The position numbers and the translations under genes were made by a program. A stretch of 64,000 bases of DNA, taken from a virus. Each line of letters opens with the position of its first letter. Positions within the stretch are counted from its first letter, which is position 1. Shown here piece after piece: positions 32,262 through 39,691 of the stretch. The notes below the pieces were generated by a model. That model made no database searches and was not told the origin of the DNA. It was given only the letters and a program-made list of their open reading frames with translations. The stretch covers positions 1 through 64,000 of IMG/VR virus record IMGVR_UViG_3300042294_003292; one strand, given 5' to 3'.

Positions 32262-32516
32262 TCTAGTCTAACTTCCTGATCCTGGTTATCAGGGGGGTAG
32301 GCCCGAGTACCTTTATCAAAATGTTATAAAACCACTATTGACAAACCTTATTACGATGGTATATAATATTTCCCTGAAATTTGATCGATGCCTATCCAAA
32401 CCTCAAACCTTATTTAAATAAACATATTACGATCAGATCAAAAAAATCGCTGAAATATTTGGCTATAAGGGTTTGGGTATTTTTAGAAGTCTTACCAAAC
32501 ATGATATACTTTATAC
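32262..32516 (+). promoter_or_regulatory. Intergenic unit h with two TTACGA repeats
   Basis: CCTGAT/ATCAGG hairpin (32275-32293), GGCCCGAG (32300-32307), ATCAAAATGTTATAAAA, ATTACGA-15-CCCTGAAATT (32350-32381), a second ATTACGA-15-CGCTGAAATA (32426-32457), then TATACT (32505-32510) six bases before the next ATG. No gene; the ATGTC element is degenerate here. Confidence 0.6.
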
Positions 32517-32711
32517 ATGAGTCCAAGAAACTATCTAAGAGTCTTTCATCCAGAAGAAGCCAGGAAGATTGATCAGGGATATTCTGATGCTGGTATTATA
32601 GTCGTTAATGTATTTACTAGAGCTATAAGGTTTATGTTTCCTTTCTTTGTGCCTCGGGCTGAAGAGTCTATCAAGACTGATAATGATAATGCCGAAGGCA
32701 TCAAAGAATAA
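32517..32711 (+). CDS. Small protein, leaderless
   Basis: 64 residues. SPRNYLRVFHPEEARKIDQG, then a hydrophobic segment (AGIIVVNVFTRAIRFMFPFF) that could be a membrane anchor, then a polar tail. TATACT six bases before the ATG, no ribosome site. Confidence 0.55.
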   Translation: MSPRNYLRVFHPEEARKIDQGYSDAGIIVVNVFTRAIRFMFPFFVPRAEESIKTDNDNAEGIKE

Positions 32712-32737
32712 CCCCCTTCCCCCCTATATAAATAACA

Positions 32738-32769
32738 TTACGAAGAACAATTATTTTTCCCTGAAATAT
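32738..32769 (+). repeat. Copy of the 32-base TTACGA repeat without a nearby promoter
   Basis: ATTACGA, 15 bases, CCCTGAAATA. Identical spacing to copies at 27808 and 32350. Confidence 0.7.
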
Positions 32770-32883
32770 AAAACCTTTTAAATCTTTTTGGCCAGATTTC
32801 ATTTAAAATGGTTTAGTTTTTTATATTTTTATGGCCATATTTTGTATAAAAAATGCTTGACATTTGACGGATATTATGATATA

Positions 32884-32910
32884 GGGGTTTGGGGGTATAG
32901 GGGTTTGGGG
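32884..32910 (+). other. G-quadruplex-forming motif
   Basis: Four runs of 4-5 G separated by TTT, TATA and TTT within 27 bases, in an AT-rich setting. Predicted to fold as a stable quadruplex. Confidence 0.75.
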
Positions 32911-33102
32911 TTTGAAATGATTACGAGTTTAAGTTAATATGTGCTCCATTCTCCACTATCCTCCATATCACTCCACTTTAACTCTATTAAACTTAATAAA
33001 CAGTAAGATCTTTTAGTCTAAAACCATGTCCAAAACATACTCTAAATAGCCCTAGAATGGATTCTGACGGGGTATTCAAACCTTCGTAAGACGGATATGG
33101 GG

Positions 33103-33216
33103 TTATCTTCGATTACGTCTTTTCTTGGTTTCATCTAGCTCAAATAGCACCAAAACCACAGCTGCCAATAGGAAAGATCCCACCAAAGAACATACTAACA
33201 AATACGTATTATCCAT
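33103..33216 (-). CDS. 37-residue membrane peptide, leaderless
   Basis: TYLLVCSLVGSFLLAAVVLV is a transmembrane helix; the tail TKKRRNRR is basic. TATACT (minus, 33224-33229) lies seven bases before the ATG. Confidence 0.5.
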   Translation of the reverse strand: MDNTYLLVCSLVGSFLLAAVVLVLFELDETKKRRNRR

Positions 33217-33265
33217 ACGTATAAGTATAACTTATTATGTATTTATATAGGGGGTGGAGGTTTGC

Positions 33266-33853
33266 TTATTCGATACCGTCGGAGATTCCAGCATCTCTTA
33301 TCTTACGTACTTCATCAAAGATAGGGTCATCCTGGCTATACCGCATGTGCGAATAGTCTACCTCACCTGTGGCATCTGGAAACCTAAAGAAGATCATTGT
33401 GACGAACTCTCCTTCTTTAAAGGTTTTATGTGGTCTCCAGTGTGGATACTCGTTGGGGTTAAATATGATAGCCTCATTGTCTTCCATCTCGAAGACTTCC
33501 TTGTCTACCCCAAGACCCCATGTCGTATTGGACTTGTATTGGTAGTCAATGATTAGGTCATTGGTATCACCATCATAATGTGGTGGCAGGTTAGGCTGAC
33601 CATACTTAGCCTCATAGTCCACAAACATGCCAGACATTGGTTGTAGTGGTCTTCCCACTAGAAGCTCAACTCTCATCTTGATAGACTCTAGCATTGAGTT
33701 CGGAAGAAATACCGCATACATTATCCTACCTAGAGTTGGGTCTTCCTTTTTCTCTGACCTGGATGTCCACTCTTCTTCGTCAGTTAGCAAGTAGTGGATA
33801 GTCTCTAGCTCTTCTGGGAGGAGGAAGTCTTTGACCCTGTATACGTTTTCCAT
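33266..33853 (-). CDS. 2OG-Fe(II) oxygenase-like protein, divergent
   Basis: 195 residues. VYRVKDFLLPEELETIHYLL opening, H92-x-D94 (PPHYDGD) and a distal His in YPHWRPH (H138 or H142). The C-terminal Arg/Lys is less clear, so it belongs to a different subfamily from the 1-4.6 kb set, similar to phage proteins acting on small or protein substrates. TATAAT (minus, 33861-33866) seven bases before the ATG: leaderless. Confidence 0.7.
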   Translation of the reverse strand: MENVYRVKDFLLPEELETIHYLLTDEEEWTSRSEKKEDPTLGRIMYAVFLPNSMLESIKMRVELLVGRPLQPMSGMFVDYEAKYGQPNLPPHYDGDTNDLIIDYQYKSNTTWGLGVDKEVFEMEDNEAIIFNPNEYPHWRPHKTFKEGEFVTMIFFRFPDATGEVDYSHMRYSQDDPIFDEVRKIRDAGISDGIE

Positions 33854-33861
33854 GAAGTCTA

Positions 33862-34074
33862 TTATACCAGGATGTCCTTCAGGTGGGAAAAGATGGTCTC
33901 CTGATAGAGGGGTGTCCTTGTCCTATGAGACTGCTCTTCTAGACTATTTATTTCATTAAGAATACGCTGTCTCTCGTCCCTCTTTACCTTCTCTAGAAAG
34001 TCATTAATTGCCTTTGCATCTGACTTAGACATAGCTGAATTTAGGACTAGCATTCCGTGTTCGTAGTTGATCAT
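33862..34074 (-). CDS. Small coiled-coil protein
   Basis: 70 residues; DAKAINDFLEKVKRDERQRI and LNEINSLEEQ helices, basic-acidic pattern of a coiled coil. AAGGTAACGAA before the ATG; ATGA overlap with the upstream membrane peptide. Confidence 0.6.
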   Translation of the reverse strand: MINYEHGMLVLNSAMSKSDAKAINDFLEKVKRDERQRILNEINSLEEQSHRTRTPLYQETIFSHLKDILV

Positions 34075-34172
34075 TTCGTTACCTTATAAAGTAGCCACCA
34101 AGCAAATAGGATTCCAAAGGCTACATAGTATGCCCAGGCAGCCCCTAGGATATCTCTCATAAATTGGTCCAT
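34071..34172 (-). CDS. 33-residue membrane peptide
   Basis: Begins MDQFMRDILGAAWAYYVAFG then ILFAWWLLYKVTK: one Trp-rich transmembrane helix. AAGGAAAAC ribosome site. First gene after the promoter at 34211-34239. Confidence 0.55.
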   Translation of the reverse strand: MDQFMRDILGAAWAYYVAFGILFAWWLLYKVTK

Positions 34173-34210
34173 TGTTTTCCTTAAGTGAAAGTTATTGTTC
34201 TTTTAATGAA

Positions 34211-34239
34211 AGTATACAGGGAATGGTAGAGAATGTCAA
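34211..34239 (-). promoter_or_regulatory. Consensus promoter (minus)
   Basis: TTGACA (34234-34239) and TATACT (34211-34216), 17-base spacer, reading toward 34172. Confidence 0.75.
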
Positions 34240-34300
34240 GACGGAGTCTTGTTGTGATCTCTTATTTACCGCCGAGCTTTTTGCGCCCGAACTTTAATTG

Positions 34301-34374
34301 TAGGATGACTGGGACTTGAACCCAGGACCGACGGATTATGAGTCCGTTGCTCTAACCCGCTGAGCTACCATCCC
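34301..34374 (-). tRNA. tRNA with CAU anticodon (Met, or Ile2 if lysidinylated)
   Basis: Cloverleaf with acceptor GGGATGG, D-arm AGCTCAGCGGGTTAGAGC, anticodon arm CGGAC-TCATAAT-type loop with CAT at 34338-34340, T-arm CTGGGTTCAAGTCCCAG. G-U pairs close both ends of the acceptor. No CCA is encoded. No initiator-specific features were verified. Confidence 0.85.
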
Positions 34375-34627
34375 AGGGCTTTATGACAATATCTAAATCA
34401 GGATACTCTTCTATAATCCTTTTACGAGCATGTCCAATATCGTGCCCTGCCTGTTCGTGCTTGTCTAGGTGTGCCAGCGCATTGCGTGGTGTGCTAAAGC
34501 TAGCGAAAAAGTCGTCGGCCTCTATAGATAACCCAAGGCCACTTAGCCAACATCCACAGCACTCAATAAATCCATCTACATGCTCAAACATATAGATGTC
34601 TGATGTACTAAATCTTTCAAAGCTCAT
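34352..34627 (-). CDS. Small Cys/His-rich actinophage protein
   Basis: 91 residues. FIECCGCWLS and, 30 residues on, ALAHLDKHEQAGHD together look like a Cys/His zinc site; this pairing is common in actinophage small proteins. GGAGAAG before the ATG. Its last 23 bases lie within the tRNA gene. Confidence 0.6.
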   Translation of the reverse strand: MSFERFSTSDIYMFEHVDGFIECCGCWLSGLGLSIEADDFFASFSTPRNALAHLDKHEQAGHDIGHARKRIIEEYPDLDIVIKPWDGSSAG

Positions 34628-34834
34628 TTAATCTTCTCCCCTAATTAGTACAATTATATCGCAAATTCGGCAGGCCATTCCTTCGTAGTGGGTCTTACCA
34701 TTGTGCCCCGTTTCTACATGCAAAATTTCAATAATTCTATCTTGCTCATATTTTGCTCCCTGGGCCCAGGTATCAGACTGAAGCCTGTATAGCTGCTCTG
34801 GAGTCAGCTTGGCAGGATCCAGCATATCCCTCAC
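34628..34834 (-). CDS. Small actinophage-type protein (RIIELL family)
   Basis: 68 residues. WAQGAKYEQDRIIEILHVET followed by CRICDIIVLIRGED resembles 35244-35441 (AGRDYERERIIKLLEPLAEH, then Cys and IELIKGE) and 36384-36578. A small helical family with Cys; function unknown. Confidence 0.6.
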   Translation of the reverse strand: MRDMLDPAKLTPEQLYRLQSDTWAQGAKYEQDRIIEILHVETGHNGKTHYEGMACRICDIIVLIRGED

Positions 34835-35049
34835 TTCTTATAGCCTCTCCAAAACGAATAAACATATCTGCCCAAATAAATATTTATTCCCTTATACTTT
34901 GGGTGAACATCAATAACAAATCCGAAGAACTTATTTGGCTCATACTTGTGTGGACCGTGTTTGCGATAGTTAATCCATTTCTTCTTTAGCCTGTCTTGCA
35001 AGTCTTTGTCTGTGTAGCCTTCTGCGTGTAGGCTTGCCATCTTAGCCAT
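34831..35049 (-). CDS. Small basic protein
   Basis: 72 residues: basic N-terminal helix (LQDRLKKKWINYRKHGPH) and an aromatic beta end. Overlaps both neighbours by 4-8 bases. Unknown. Confidence 0.55.
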   Translation of the reverse strand: MAKMASLHAEGYTDKDLQDRLKKKWINYRKHGPHKYEPNKFFGFVIDVHPKYKGINIYLGRYVYSFWRGYKK

Positions 35050-35251
35050 TCTGCTCTCCCTCTGAATGCCAGAACTCTATGCCCATGTAAAGGTTTAGTA
35101 TCTCAAATGTGAATGATCTATCATATAAGTTAATGTTTGCACCAATGCCCCAGTGATCTGTTCTACCAGCATAGAAACATATACTATTAAATAGCACAAT
35201 GCTTCCTGATAGGCCCCAGCTACTCTTTTCAATCTTAATCCACTTACTCAT
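35042..35251 (-). CDS. Small protein with aromatic beta sheet
   Basis: 69 residues (SKWIKIEKSSWGLSGSIVLF). Beta-rich, Trp/Tyr rich, no Cys motif. Overlaps by eight bases with both neighbours. Confidence 0.55.
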   Translation of the reverse strand: MSKWIKIEKSSWGLSGSIVLFNSICFYAGRTDHWGIGANINLYDRSFTFEILNLYMGIEFWHSEGEQNG

Positions 35252-35441
35252 CTGTCTCTCCTTTGATTAGTTCAATGGCATATGCATAACTAGGTGCAGA
35301 GCAGTCTTCTGGATAACAGCCCAGCTCACAGTCTCTATGTTCGGCAAGAGGCTCTAACAATTTAATGATACGCTCACGCTCATAATCTCTGCCAGCGTTC
35401 CAATACTTCTTGTCACTAATAGTGTAATCAGTTAGCCCCAT
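35244..35441 (-). CDS. Small actinophage-type protein (RIIELL family)
   Basis: 65 residues: NAGRDYERERIIKLLEPLAE, then CELGCYPEDC and a helix ending IKGETDE. Paralogue of 34628-34834. The Cys cluster may bind metal. Confidence 0.6.
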   Translation of the reverse strand: MGLTDYTISDKKYWNAGRDYERERIIKLLEPLAEHRDCELGCYPEDCSAPSYAYAIELIKGETDE

Positions 35442-35637
35442 GCTCTACCCAGTCTCCCTTATAGGTAAAGTTTACTCCCATGCCAGGCAGGTAGACGCAA
35501 ATCTCGTCTGGCTCTAGGTATTTGGTTTGCTTATCAGATGTGATAAGGAACATCCACGTTCCCTCCGATATAGGCGTTTCTACATCTATATCACTCATAA
35601 GATTAATATATGTATCACGTTTAGCTGTTACAAACAC
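35428..35637 (-). CDS. Small protein, first of the 34.4-35.6 kb operon
   Basis: 69 residues. GTG start at 35637, five bases behind AAAGGAG. FVTAKRDTYINLMSDIDVET; beta-rich. Reads from the consensus promoter at 35664-35692. Confidence 0.6.
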   Translation of the reverse strand: MFVTAKRDTYINLMSDIDVETPISEGTWMFLITSDKQTKYLEPDEICVYLPGMGVNFTYKGDWVEHGAN

Positions 35638-35663
35638 AGGGCTCCTTTTATACTTACTTAGAT

Positions 35664-35692
35664 ATTTTACAACATTGGCAGATAAATGTCAA
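35664..35692 (-). promoter_or_regulatory. Consensus promoter (minus) for the 34.4-35.6 kb operon
   Basis: TTGACA (35687-35692), 17 bases, TAAAAT (35664-35669). Confidence 0.75.
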
Positions 35693-35720
35693 TACCGCAG
35701 GAATCTGGTAAAATTGATAC

Positions 35721-35915
35721 ATGGACCTGTCTCACTTGACGCCACAAGAAAAGGTGGCATATATCACCTCTAGAATTAAAGACCCATGCCCAGATGGCCA
35801 GCATGTTTACGAAGACCTGGTAAAGGTTTTGGGCAAGTCAACAATTCTTGATCAAATCTGCACTGTTTGTTTTAATTTTCAGGGATGGATATACAACTGG
35901 GAAAAACAAGACTGA
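35721..35915 (+). CDS. Small Cys/His protein, leaderless
   Basis: 64 residues: SRIKDPCPDGQHVYEDL and CTVCFNFQGW could form a Cys3-His zinc site. TAAAAT (35709-35714) six bases before the ATG. Confidence 0.6.
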   Translation: MDLSHLTPQEKVAYITSRIKDPCPDGQHVYEDLVKVLGKSTILDQICTVCFNFQGWIYNWEKQD

Positions 35916-35932
35916 TGGTATAATAAAAAACT

Positions 35933-36115
35933 ATGTCAAGAACACAACACGAATTTGAGGAGCTTGAGTCTCCAGTTACCCTAACCGTACACACTAAGTC
36001 TCCAAATAAGTGGCTACTTATAGACAGAGAGACTGGTGTTGCATATCAGGGGTCAGAGCATGGTAGATGGGATAAGCTGATTCCCAAAGTTAAAGAAGAA
36101 AAACCACAGATATAA
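35933..36115 (+). CDS. Small basic beta protein, leaderless
   Basis: 60 residues: LTVHTKSPNKWLLIDRETGV, basic tail. TATAAT (35919-35924) eight bases before the ATG. Confidence 0.55.
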   Translation: MSRTQHEFEELESPVTLTVHTKSPNKWLLIDRETGVAYQGSEHGRWDKLIPKVKEEKPQI

Positions 36116-36122
36116 TAATCTT

Positions 36123-36239
36123 ATGGCCCCTATTCTTTGTGTCTCCTGTGGACAACCAGCCACAGAGCCTAGTAGAATTTCAAATGGAATAATTCCAAGG
36201 TTTCCAATAAGGTGTCTTAGCTGTTCAAAAAAGACTTAA
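36123..36239 (+). CDS. 38-residue zinc-ribbon peptide, leaderless
   Basis: APILCVSCGQPATEPSRIS, then CLSCSKKT: two CxxC knuckles about 22 residues apart. TATAAT (36111-36116) six bases before the ATG. Confidence 0.6.
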   Translation: MAPILCVSCGQPATEPSRISNGIIPRFPIRCLSCSKKT

Positions 36240-36391
36240 TCGTTATTTAGTAATTGATTGTCAAGCTCTACTTCCAGAAACCTTATATCCATTTCAATAG
36301 TCTCTATAGCCTCAGCATTCATAGCCAAGCCCATCTCTAGCCTATCTAGGGCTCTTTTGATCACCTCCAGCTCTTGGAAGATATCATTCAT
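36236..36391 (-). CDS. 51-residue coiled-coil protein
   Basis: NDIFQELEVIKRALDRLEMG and EAIETIEMDIRFLEVELDN: one continuous amphipathic coiled coil. Ends convergently, four bases into the zinc-ribbon gene; overlaps 36384-36578. Confidence 0.6.
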   Translation of the reverse strand: MNDIFQELEVIKRALDRLEMGLAMNAEAIETIEMDIRFLEVELDNQLLNND

Positions 36392-36578
36392 AAATAATCC
36401 TGTTTAGCTCTTCTTTGCTAATGTAGACGTTATTATAGCCTGGAGATAGCTCCTGTAGCTTAGACCATATTTCGTCTTGCTTCTTTTTCTGTCCCGCCTT
36501 AAAAGCATCAGCAACAAACTTCATATCTTCTGGAGAGCTTGCACTAGAAAGCTGAACGCTATACTCAAACATACCCAT
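36384..36578 (-). CDS. Small helical protein (RIIELL-like)
   Basis: 64 residues: FVADAFKAGQKKKQDEIWSK, then LQELSPG. Same G-x4-E/D-x2-I pattern as 34628-34834. ATG 36578 or 36572. Confidence 0.55.
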   Translation of the reverse strand: MGMFEYSVQLSSASSPEDMKFVADAFKAGQKKKQDEIWSKLQELSPGYNNVYISKEELNRIIYE

Positions 36579-36589
36579 GGCTTCTTAGA

Positions 36590-36931
36590 CTAAAAGTCTT
36601 CCTCTTCTAACCACTCAACTATGTCTGGGTTATCACGAAGAACCATAAGGATAGCATTTTCATAAACCCCAATGAAGTAGTGCTCCCATTCTTCAAAGTC
36701 AGCTTCTGGCTTTGGCATTACGTTTTCAAAGACCATTCTCATTGCATGCAGAATTTCGTGCAACAGCGTGACCTGTTGCTTGCTACGGCTAAGTGCACTA
36801 GAAACAACAATAAGATTCCCCATATCCAAAGTATAGCCATTTGTTCCATCATTCAACATTCCGTCATTTTTTGGATCACGGAAGTCAATCTTAAATATCT
36901 GACTTCCCACTTTTACTTTTGTAGGTTTCAT
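36590..36931 (-). CDS. Zinc metallopeptidase-like protein
   Basis: 113 residues. LLHEILHAMRMVFEN holds an HExxH motif; a downstream EEWEHYFIGVYENAIL gives the third ligand candidates (Glu or His). Preceded by VSSALSRSKQQVT as in phage ImmA/IrrE-like and SprT-like peptidases of this size. It might cut a host regulator or serve assembly. Cytoplasmic, no signal. Confidence 0.65.
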   Translation of the reverse strand: MKPTKVKVGSQIFKIDFRDPKNDGMLNDGTNGYTLDMGNLIVVSSALSRSKQQVTLLHEILHAMRMVFENVMPKPEADFEEWEHYFIGVYENAILMVLRDNPDIVEWLEEEDF

Positions 36932-36933
36932 TC

Positions 36934-37107
36934 TTAGAGCTCCTCAACCTCAGATGTTTCTCTAATGCTAATTGCACGTTGAACACCTGCAATGTACCCC
37001 TGCTGCCAAGAGGTGACGGCACTTTCGGTTGTTTCTCTTCCGACGCTTGCCATCCATTTTTGTAAATCTAAAGCGGCAAACTTAACTACTTCTGATTCAA
37101 TATCCAC
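36934..37107 (-). CDS. 57-residue helical protein
   Basis: GTG start behind GGAGATTAA. EVVKFAALDLQKWMASVGRE and AVTSWQQGYIAGVQRAI helices. Eight bases downstream of 37116-37610. Unknown. Confidence 0.55.
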   Translation of the reverse strand: MDIESEVVKFAALDLQKWMASVGRETTESAVTSWQQGYIAGVQRAISIRETSEVEEL

Positions 37108-37115
37108 TTAATCTC

Positions 37116-37610
37116 CTATGCTACTAATGGCTCTTTGTTTACATGCGTTACCCAAAAATAGCTACAGGTTTCGCAGCATGGCTTGTTATCCTTGCTCATG
37201 GTTGCGATCTTGAACGAGTAGTAATATTCTGGGTCCTTCCTGTAAAGGTTTGCCCTATGCGTTGTTATGATTCTATCACTAAATTCTGGGTTCTGCAACC
37301 ACTCTGGAAACTGGCTTCCCCACAGGGATTTCTTTGATGACCTAAGAACTGCCAGGTTCTCCTCGTTCTTATCGGTTTTAATCCCACGTCTTTTGGCCTC
37401 AGCAACCATAGCCTTGGCGTAGGTAAAAAGAACATGCTCAGAACCACGCCACATTCGAACTGCTGGATGATTTCTCCAGCCAGCCTTGGGATCGTCACTA
37501 GAAAGAACTTTTAGTATCTGGTAAGTTTCTAGTATCTGTTTGTTTAACCTTCGAGAGTCTAGCGTCTTTGCTATGTCATTAAAGTTTTTTGAAGTAAGAA
37601 AGGTTTGCAA
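37116..37610 (-). CDS. Pyrimidine-dimer DNA glycosylase-like (MSMEG_6728-type) protein
   Basis: 164 residues. MQTFLTSKNFNDIAKTLDSR then RLNKQILETYQIL and GWRNHPAVRMWRG match the MSMEG_6728/Pyr_excise family, related to T4 endonuclease V (DenV). The N-terminal LD-x-RRL-x-KQ helix is the conserved core. The C-terminus adds CCETCSYFW, perhaps metal-binding. Start TTG at 37610 behind GAGGATAA. If active it would excise UV pyrimidine dimers from phage or host DNA. Family call from memory. Confidence 0.65.
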   Translation of the reverse strand: MQTFLTSKNFNDIAKTLDSRRLNKQILETYQILKVLSSDDPKAGWRNHPAVRMWRGSEHVLFTYAKAMVAEAKRRGIKTDKNEENLAVLRSSKKSLWGSQFPEWLQNPEFSDRIITTHRANLYRKDPEYYYSFKIATMSKDNKPCCETCSYFWVTHVNKEPLVA

Positions 37611-37718
37611 AATTATCCTCTAACATTTATCCTATATTTTATGTCTTAATTATAGCTCATGGCCAGCTGCATGTCAACAACATATTTTATTTATGATCAA
37701 TAAGTTAGTTATTGATTA

Positions 37719-37747
37719 TTGACAGATAGCATTATTTTTGATATAAT
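37719..37747 (+). promoter_or_regulatory. Consensus promoter for 37765-38034
   Basis: TTGACA (37719-37724), 17 bases, TATAAT (37742-37747). Confidence 0.75.
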
Positions 37748-37764
37748 TGTAGCAAGGAGTGCCA

Positions 37765-38034
37765 TTGCCAGAAACGCCGTTTAACATTAAAGCTGAGATT
37801 TTAGCCGATCTTTGGATGAACCATAGAGAGGCTGACATTTTTTTAGACTTTGTAGAATATAACGACCTGGGGCTTCCAGTTGCCTACCTCGTGGCTAACG
37901 GGGTTGTAGAAAGAAATAAGATTATTAATGAGTTTGTTGAAGAAACATTTTCTCTTTTATTGTCTATTCTAAACGTTGAAGACACGGGGTTTAACTCTTT
38001 GTCAGATTTAATATCGCCAGACATCTATGATTAA
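37765..38034 (+). CDS. Small helical protein, paralogue of 31980-32261
   Basis: 89 residues. TTG 37765 is the start spaced for AAGGAG; a GTG at 37759 is too close. AEILADLWMNHREADIFLDF and VEDTGFNSLSDLI match the paralogue. The two genes lie in different transcription units, so the duplication is not recent tandem. Confidence 0.65.
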   Translation: MPETPFNIKAEILADLWMNHREADIFLDFVEYNDLGLPVAYLVANGVVERNKIINEFVEETFSLLLSILNVEDTGFNSLSDLISPDIYD

Positions 38035-38062
38035 TTGTTATAGTTTGGTATAATTGTTTTAA

Positions 38063-38103
38063 CCCAGCTGGCTTGGGAACGGGAAATGAATGGGTCAGCT
38101 GGG
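38063..38103 (+). promoter_or_regulatory. Hairpin in the nrdH leader
   Basis: Perfect CCCAGCTG/CAGCTGGG (38063-38070 with 38096-38103), about nine bases after TATAAT (38049-38054) and 31 bases before the nrdH start. Possible regulatory leader; no U-tract. Confidence 0.45.
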
Positions 38104-38134
38104 CTTATACTTATAATAAAATTAGGAGAATCCC

Positions 38135-38356
38135 ATGACAATAGTATATGTAAAGCCCTCTTGTGTGCAGTGTGATGCAACAAAAAGACTTATGGACCGC
38201 CTAGGTGTTAAATATGACACTGTAGACATCACAAAAGATGATACGGCACTAGAAAAGATTTTAAGCATGGGATTCAAGGCAGCTCCCGTTGTCATAACAG
38301 ACACAGATGCCTGGTCTGGCTTTAATCCAGACAAGGTTAGCCAGCTGGCAGCATAG
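38135..38356 (+). CDS. nrdH: NrdH-type glutaredoxin
   Basis: 73 residues, the usual NrdH length. Redox motif C10-V-Q-C13, then LGVKYDTVDITKDD, GFKAAPVVITD and the NrdH-type WSGFNPDK near the end. NrdH reduces the class Ib ribonucleotide reductase. It is encoded 20 kb from nrdIEF, not in the usual nrdHIEF operon. TAGGAGAATCCC gives the start. Confidence 0.88.
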   Translation: MTIVYVKPSCVQCDATKRLMDRLGVKYDTVDITKDDTALEKILSMGFKAAPVVITDTDAWSGFNPDKVSQLAA

Positions 38357-38380
38357 CTTCCTGGCGTGTATAATATATCT

Positions 38381-39049
38381 ATGAGACATGAGCTTCAGAA
38401 TCTAACTAAGCAAAGATTTCTTGATCTTGGCTACTCTGTAGATGAAATAGATACTGAGATATTCTTAGTCAAAGACTTTTTGACAGATGAAGAAGTTAAG
38501 ACATTTTTAGACATAGCAAATTCTGCCAGCGAAGAGGATTGGTCAGTCTATTACATGGAGGGCCTTAAATCTTTTGCTAAAACAAAATTTGGACATGATG
38601 ATTTGGACGAGCTTGTTGAAAGCGGTAAGCTTGAGATTACCCACAGATGGAAAGATAAAAACCTTTACGTGTCTGACCAAAGCCTGATATCTCCAATTAA
38701 TGAGCGAGCATCGAAGATTGTAGAAATCATTCCTGAATTAACATTTAATGGGATTGATGCCATTCAAAGGCAGTATGAGGGTGCAGAGCTCATTGTACAC
38801 GTTGACAATCATACGGACCCATCCCTTGTATATGCTGCAATCATGTATTTAAATGATGATTATACCGATGGAGAACTAATCTTTCCTGATCGTGGCATTG
38901 AAGTAAAGCCTAAAGCAAAAACTTTAGCCATATTTCCAACCCATGAGGAATACCTGCATGGGACCAATGCTCCAGGACCAGGCCCAGTACGCTATGTTTT
39001 ACCATGCTTTATTGGCATTAGAGGCTTTTACGAGACACATAGATACTAA
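38381..39049 (+). CDS. 2OG-Fe(II) oxygenase (prolyl-4-hydroxylase-like), leaderless
   Basis: 222 residues. H140-x-D142 (IVHVDNH), H193 (YLHGTNA), R204 (PVRYVL), NDDYTDGELIFPDRG between. The frame opens at GTG 38366, but that codon precedes the TATAAT at 38369-38374; ATG 38381 six bases after it is the leaderless start. KDFLTDEEVKTFLDIA matches the family opening. Confidence 0.86.
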   Translation: MRHELQNLTKQRFLDLGYSVDEIDTEIFLVKDFLTDEEVKTFLDIANSASEEDWSVYYMEGLKSFAKTKFGHDDLDELVESGKLEITHRWKDKNLYVSDQSLISPINERASKIVEIIPELTFNGIDAIQRQYEGAELIVHVDNHTDPSLVYAAIMYLNDDYTDGELIFPDRGIEVKPKAKTLAIFPTHEEYLHGTNAPGPGPVRYVLPCFIGIRGFYETHRY

Positions 39050-39070
39050 ACTATGTTAAAATAGAGTGTT

Positions 39071-39670
39071 ATGAGTATAAATGCATGGGGCAGAATTAGC
39101 CCTAGAAGACGTCAAAAGATGCAAGAGCTTGCAGATAGAAATGACCCTACCAAAATCACTAAAGAAAAGATTGAGGATCAAAAGAGACAGCGCTATGAGC
39201 TTCAAGAATCAAAACGTGCCCCAAAGATTCAGGTAGATCAAAAACTAATTCTTTGGGCATGGCTAATCGGTATTGCTGCTGCCTTTATCTCATCTGCAAT
39301 AGTATCGTTTAACGGCATTACGTCTGTTGCGACATTTGTTGGACTGTCACAGGCATGGATGGCAGGGCTATTCTTCTTTTTCATTGAGCTTATGTATCTA
39401 TTGTTCTTGATTGCATACCTAGTCCTAGCATCACGAATTGATGAAGATGGTAACCCAGAAAAAACTGGCGGTGCTCTTATAGGAATGATTGCTTTTGGTG
39501 GCATTGCAGTTCTTGCTAATGCTTTTCATACCTTTGATTTTTGGCAGTGGGATTGGGTAGAGCCTAGGATGTGGGCAGGTATTACTCTAAGCGTTGCTGC
39601 TCCTATTGCAATTATTAGCGCATCAAAGATGGCTTCCAGGGTTGTATTCGCTAAGGCAATTAAGCTATAA
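39071..39670 (+). CDS. Four-span membrane protein
   Basis: 199 residues. Basic cytoplasmic N-terminus (residues 1-55), then four transmembrane helices (LILWAWLIGIAAAFISSAIV; AGLFFFFIELMYLLFLIAYL; GGALIGMIAFGGIAVLANAF; MWAGITLSVAAPIAIISAS). The architecture recalls DUF2637/SpdB-like actinobacterial proteins, but I cannot confirm this. TAAAAT eight bases before the ATG, so leaderless. Confidence 0.6.
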   Translation: MSINAWGRISPRRRQKMQELADRNDPTKITKEKIEDQKRQRYELQESKRAPKIQVDQKLILWAWLIGIAAAFISSAIVSFNGITSVATFVGLSQAWMAGLFFFFIELMYLLFLIAYLVLASRIDEDGNPEKTGGALIGMIAFGGIAVLANAFHTFDFWQWDWVEPRMWAGITLSVAAPIAIISASKMASRVVFAKAIKL

Positions 39671-39691
39671 CAGCTGATATAATAGTCCTGT

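Larger units (their letters stand above)
32712..33102. other. 390-base non-coding region with TTACGA repeat and G-quadruplex motif
   Basis: Contains ATTACGA-15-CCCTGAAATA (32738-32769), T-rich stretches, four G-tracts (32884-32910), a partial ATTACGA (about 32920) and paired CTCCA words (32944-32978). No ORF on either strand. It lies where gene direction changes, so it may be an origin or control region. Confidence 0.6.
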
